64,000 nt of DNA from Candidatus Nanosynbacter sp. TM7-074 (GTDB taxonomy: Bacteria; Patescibacteriota; Saccharimonadia; Saccharimonadales; Saccharimonadaceae), in the NCBI RefSeq assembly GCF_041006295.1, contig NZ_CP158487.1:62001-126000 (forward strand), read 5' to 3'. The notes below the pieces were generated by a model. That model had not been told where the DNA came from. It did not search any database and was given only the letters and a program-made list of their open reading frames with translations. Shown one piece after another: positions 60,613 to 64,000 of the stretch. The position numbers and the translations under genes are program-made. The stretch's first letter is position 1; every line of letters begins with the position of its first letter.

Positions 60613-60707
60613 TGGTATTAAGTCTGGTTGCTGGAGTGCGAGTTAAGCAACGTTTTACAATCTGTAAAGTGGAGTAATTAATACTTCAGGCCGGCTTAAA
60701 TTGAACC

Positions 60708-60727
60708 TTAACAATTTGATTGTGCAA
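60708..60727 (+). promoter_or_regulatory. 5' arm of the 16S processing stem
   Basis: TTAACAATTTGATTGTGCAA pairs with 62502-62521 downstream of 16S (20 bp, one G-U), bringing both ends of the precursor together as an RNase III-type substrate. Confidence 0.8.
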
Positions 60728-60783
60728 TATCATCGTCAGTTTATATTTTGTAGAGCCTTAATACTTTGATACAAAGTAGATTT

Positions 60784-62354
<1,571 letters not shown>

Positions 62355-62526
62355 CTAGGGAGAATAGATGCCAACTTGTCGAGTAATCACAAGTTGAGCT
62401 AGGTCGGTCTCGTAAATATGCTGAGCTTACATATTTACAACAGTCCTCTCGAGGACGAGACAAAGTTCAAAAACCTTCTCTACGATAAGCCGATTGATGG
62501 ATTGCACAATCAAGTTGTTAAACTAG
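62355..62526 (+). other. 16S 3' trailer with hairpins and the 3' processing arm
   Basis: Contains hairpins CAACTTGT / ACAAGTTG, TAAATATG / CATATTTA, and GTCCTC / GAGGAC, enclosed by GTCTCG / CGAGAC, then the 3' arm of the processing stem (62502-62521). No 23S sequence, no tRNA: this is a trailer, not an internal transcribed spacer. Confidence 0.75.
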
Positions 62527-62553
62527 AAAAGCCCCTTCATGAGGGGCTTTTTT
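62527..62553 (+). terminator. Terminator of the 16S unit
   Basis: AAAAGCCCCT / AGGGGCTTTT (10 bp), loop TCATG, T run. Confidence 0.88.
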
Positions 62554-62640
62554 GTGATGTGAGTGTGGTGGGATTCTTCTGGATATACTAATAGAAAAAC
62601 AGCTGAGTACATCTAGCCACTTAAAGAGCGTGTGGTTTTA

Positions 62641-62880
62641 CTAGAGGCCGCCACCAAAGAGCGAATTTAGCAGCCAGTTCAGTGGTATGGTATGTAGGCT
62701 GAGCATGATGACAAATCCCACCCCGCAGGTTATGAGTCCCCAGAATTTGAAGCGCTCGTAACTGCTGACGCCACCCCCTAGGTTGTCAGCTAATTTCTGA
62801 TGAAAAATGACGACCAGTCCACCAGCTGCCATAATTAAAATTCCAAAAAATAATGCGCCAAAACTAAATTGATACAACAT
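62641..62880 (-). CDS. Small two-pass membrane protein
   Basis: 79 residues starting MLYQFSFGALFFG, with hydrophobic segments at about 6-27 and 46-70 and a Gly-rich end. The size and topology recall small secretion or energy-coupling subunits, but I cannot assign a family. TATAAT on this strand (62890-62895) ends 9 nt before the ATG at 62880; a longer reading from a GTG at 62898 would start on that box. Confidence 0.7.
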   Translation of the reverse strand: MLYQFSFGALFFGILIMAAGGLVVIFHQKLADNLGGGVSSYERFKFWGLITCGVGFVIMLSLHTIPLNWLLNSLFGGGL

Positions 62881-62898
62881 ATTATTTAAATTATACAC

Positions 62899-62927
62899 TT
62901 GTCATAATTAAAAAGATACTGTACAAT
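62899..62927 (+). promoter_or_regulatory. Promoter of the Ala-Ile-Val tRNA cluster
   Basis: TTGTCA (62899-62904), 17 nt spacer, TACAAT (62922-62927), 17 nt before the first tRNA. Confidence 0.65.
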
Positions 62928-62944
62928 TAAAAAGTCTTGGCAAT

Positions 62945-63021
62945 GGGGACATAGCTCAGTTGGCTAGAGCACCTGCTTTGCAAGCAGGGGGTCCAGGGTT
63001 CGAGTCCCTGTGTCTCCACCA
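62945..63021 (+). tRNA. tRNA-Ala (anticodon TGC)
   Basis: 77 nt; acceptor GGGGACA / TGTCTCC, anticodon loop TTTGCAA, encoded CCA. First of three clustered tRNAs. Confidence 0.95.
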
Positions 63022-63072
63022 TATGGGGTGAAGTAGGCTTACGTCTACGACACTCCACCAAGACTGCAATGA

Positions 63073-63149
63073 GGGCGATTAGCTCAGCTGGTTAGAGCGC
63101 GTCACTGATAATGACGAGGTCGGAGGTTCAAGTCCCTCATCGCCCACCA
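63073..63149 (+). tRNA. tRNA-Ile (anticodon GAT)
   Basis: 77 nt; acceptor GGGCGAT / ATCGCCC, anticodon loop CTGATAA, encoded CCA. A spacer hairpin (GTAG / CTAC within GGGGTG / CACTCC) separates it from tRNA-Ala. Confidence 0.95.
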
Positions 63150-63171
63150 CTTATGATCTTTTTGATCGCAT

Positions 63172-63248
63172 GGGCGCTTAGCTCAGTTGGCTAGAGCATC
63201 TCGTTTACACCGAGAGGGTCGGGGGTTCGAGCCCCTCAGCGCCCACCA
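63172..63248 (+). tRNA. tRNA-Val (anticodon TAC)
   Basis: 77 nt; acceptor GGGCGCT / AGCGCCC, anticodon loop TTTACAC, encoded CCA. Confidence 0.95.
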
Positions 63249-63255
63249 CGTATTT

Positions 63256-63284
63256 CTCACCAATGTGGTGAGTTTTCTTTTTTT
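63256..63284 (+). terminator. Terminator of the tRNA cluster
   Basis: CTCACC / GGTGAG stem with loop AATGT, then TTTTCTTTTTTT. Confidence 0.85.
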
Positions 63285-63296
63285 AGTGCGTTTAAG

Positions 63297-63302
63297 TATA
63301 AT
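63297..63302 (+). promoter_or_regulatory. -10 box of pyrD
   Basis: TATAAT ending 7 nt before the ATG at 63310, predicting a leaderless message. Confidence 0.5.
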
Positions 63303-63309
63303 AAAGGTT

Positions 63310-64000
63310 ATGTATAAGTGTTTTATTAAGCCTGTTCTTTTTCTATTGTCCCCCGATGCAACTCACAAACTAATTATTTTCTGCGGGCGTGTAGCACAAT
63401 CTTTGCCGCCAGCTAGGTGGTTTGTCCGTAAAATGTTGAGTTTTCAAGACAAGTTACTTCAGCAGGAAATAGACGGTGTTAATTTCTGTAATCCAATTGG
63501 GCTTTCTGCTGGATTTGATAAGAATATTCAATTATCGCCACTGATGGAGGATGTCGGTTTTGGTTTTGCCTCAGGCGGGTCGGTGACGCTAGAGCCGAGA
63601 AAGGGGAATCGACGACCGTGGTTTCATCGCTTGCCAAAGACGAAGTCTGTGGTAGTGTATGCGGGTATGCCAAATTATGGATTAGAAAAGATAGGTAATT
63701 ACGTCAAAGCTAATCGGATTAAGATACAATCAATGCCGACAGTTGTCTCGGTGGCGGTTGTTGCCAATAAATCTACTAAGGACAAACTTGGACCAAAAGT
63801 TCCAGAAGAATATATAGTTAAGGACGTAAAAAAGGCAGTAAATTATATTATAGATAATAAATTGGCAAGTATTGTGGAAATTAATATATCTTGTCCAAAT
63901 GCCGGCAAGGAGCCATTTATTTACCCAGAAACTTTAGAGATTTTGCTAAAAGAGATTGACGCTGTAGATAGAAATATTACTTTTTGGATAAAAATGCCAC
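63310..64000 (+). CDS. pyrD: Dihydroorotate dehydrogenase, class 2-like (truncated by window edge)
   Basis: Oxidises dihydroorotate to orotate in pyrimidine synthesis. The first 230 residues are visible and open to the window end. Family blocks: NPIGLSAGFDKN (about 60-71), GFASGGSVTLEPRKGNRRPWFHRLP (about 83-106, the GxVTxxPxxGNPxPRxFR region of class 2 enzymes) and EINISCPNAGKEPF (about 197-210). The CPN in place of SPN in the last block recalls class 1, so the electron acceptor is uncertain. A hydrophobic N-terminal helix fits membrane association. Confidence 0.88.
   Translation, partial: MYKCFIKPVLFLLSPDATHKLIIFCGRVAQSLPPARWFVRKMLSFQDKLLQQEIDGVNFCNPIGLSAGFDKNIQLSPLMEDVGFGFASGGSVTLEPRKGNRRPWFHRLPKTKSVVVYAGMPNYGLEKIGNYVKANRIKIQSMPTVVSVAVVANKSTKDKLGPKVPEEYIVKDVKKAVNYIIDNKLASIVEINISCPNAGKEPFIYPETLEILLKEIDAVDRNITFWIKMP

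Noticed and set aside
62945-63149. tRNA-Ala and tRNA-Ile as part of a 16S-23S spacer
   Set aside because: A terminator, a minus-strand gene and a separate promoter lie between 16S and these tRNAs.

Overview
The window comes from a Saccharibacteria (TM7, Candidate Phyla Radiation) chromosome. The 16S rRNA gene at 60784-62354 contains both published TM7 primer signatures (GAGAGGATGATCAGCCAG at 61161 and ACTGGGCGTAAAGAGTTGC at 61402) and the TM7-type 515 region (GCCGCGGTCATACG). The genetic code is standard: TGA is used as a stop, for example at the pilM/pilN junction. Base composition is moderately AT-rich and genes are tightly packed. No insertion sequence, prophage or CRISPR array was seen.

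Layout: 0-6 kb holds the end of a Pro/Ala-rich protein, truB, rpsO, a sortase, an unknown protein and pnp. 6-18.5 kb holds an anchored Q/P-rich protein, an Rrf2 regulator with a YhgE/Pip membrane protein, RNase J, FtsK, rpsF-ssb-rpsR, efp, tlyA and ychF. 18.5-33 kb is a type IV pilus locus: a large surface protein, pilM-N-O, a small PilP-position protein, pilB, pilT, pilC, a pilin, pilD, and four minor pilin or PilX-like genes. 33-43.5 kb carries xerD, ndk, two tRNAs abutting membrane-protein genes, a GT2 glycosyltransferase, an NrdR-like repressor, a newly recognised 47-codon gene, thrS, an ATL repair protein, miaA and a degenerate MBL protein. 43.5-48.3 kb is RNA- and ribosome-centred: rpmB, a site-2 protease, a 6S-like RNA, rnpB, infC-rpmI-rplT, comM/yifB and ssrA. 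48.3-49.5 kb has no convincing protein gene but holds a candidate sRNA unit and a highly structured RNA. 49.5-55.5 kb is a cell-envelope cluster: a VirD4/HerA-like ATPase, membrane proteins and an LPXTG protein that the sortase at 1.7 kb could anchor. 55.5-64 kb has gyrB-gyrA, a PAP2-like protein, a solitary 16S gene with its own promoter, processing stem and terminator, three tRNAs and the start of pyrD.

A recurring theme is promoter geometry. At least 13 protein starts have a TATAAT-like -10 box ending only 6-11 nt before the ATG, so transcripts should be leaderless or nearly so. Genes inside operons instead use AGGAGG-type ribosome binding sites. The pilus genes, XerD, ComM and single-strand-binding protein are compatible with DNA uptake. 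The sortase, LPXTG protein, YhgE/Pip protein, ATPase and glycosyltransferase fit a small surface-attached epibiont. The most novel material is the set of small RNAs and small genes at 38.8-39.0, 44.55-44.70, 48.29-48.42 and 49.1-49.5 kb.
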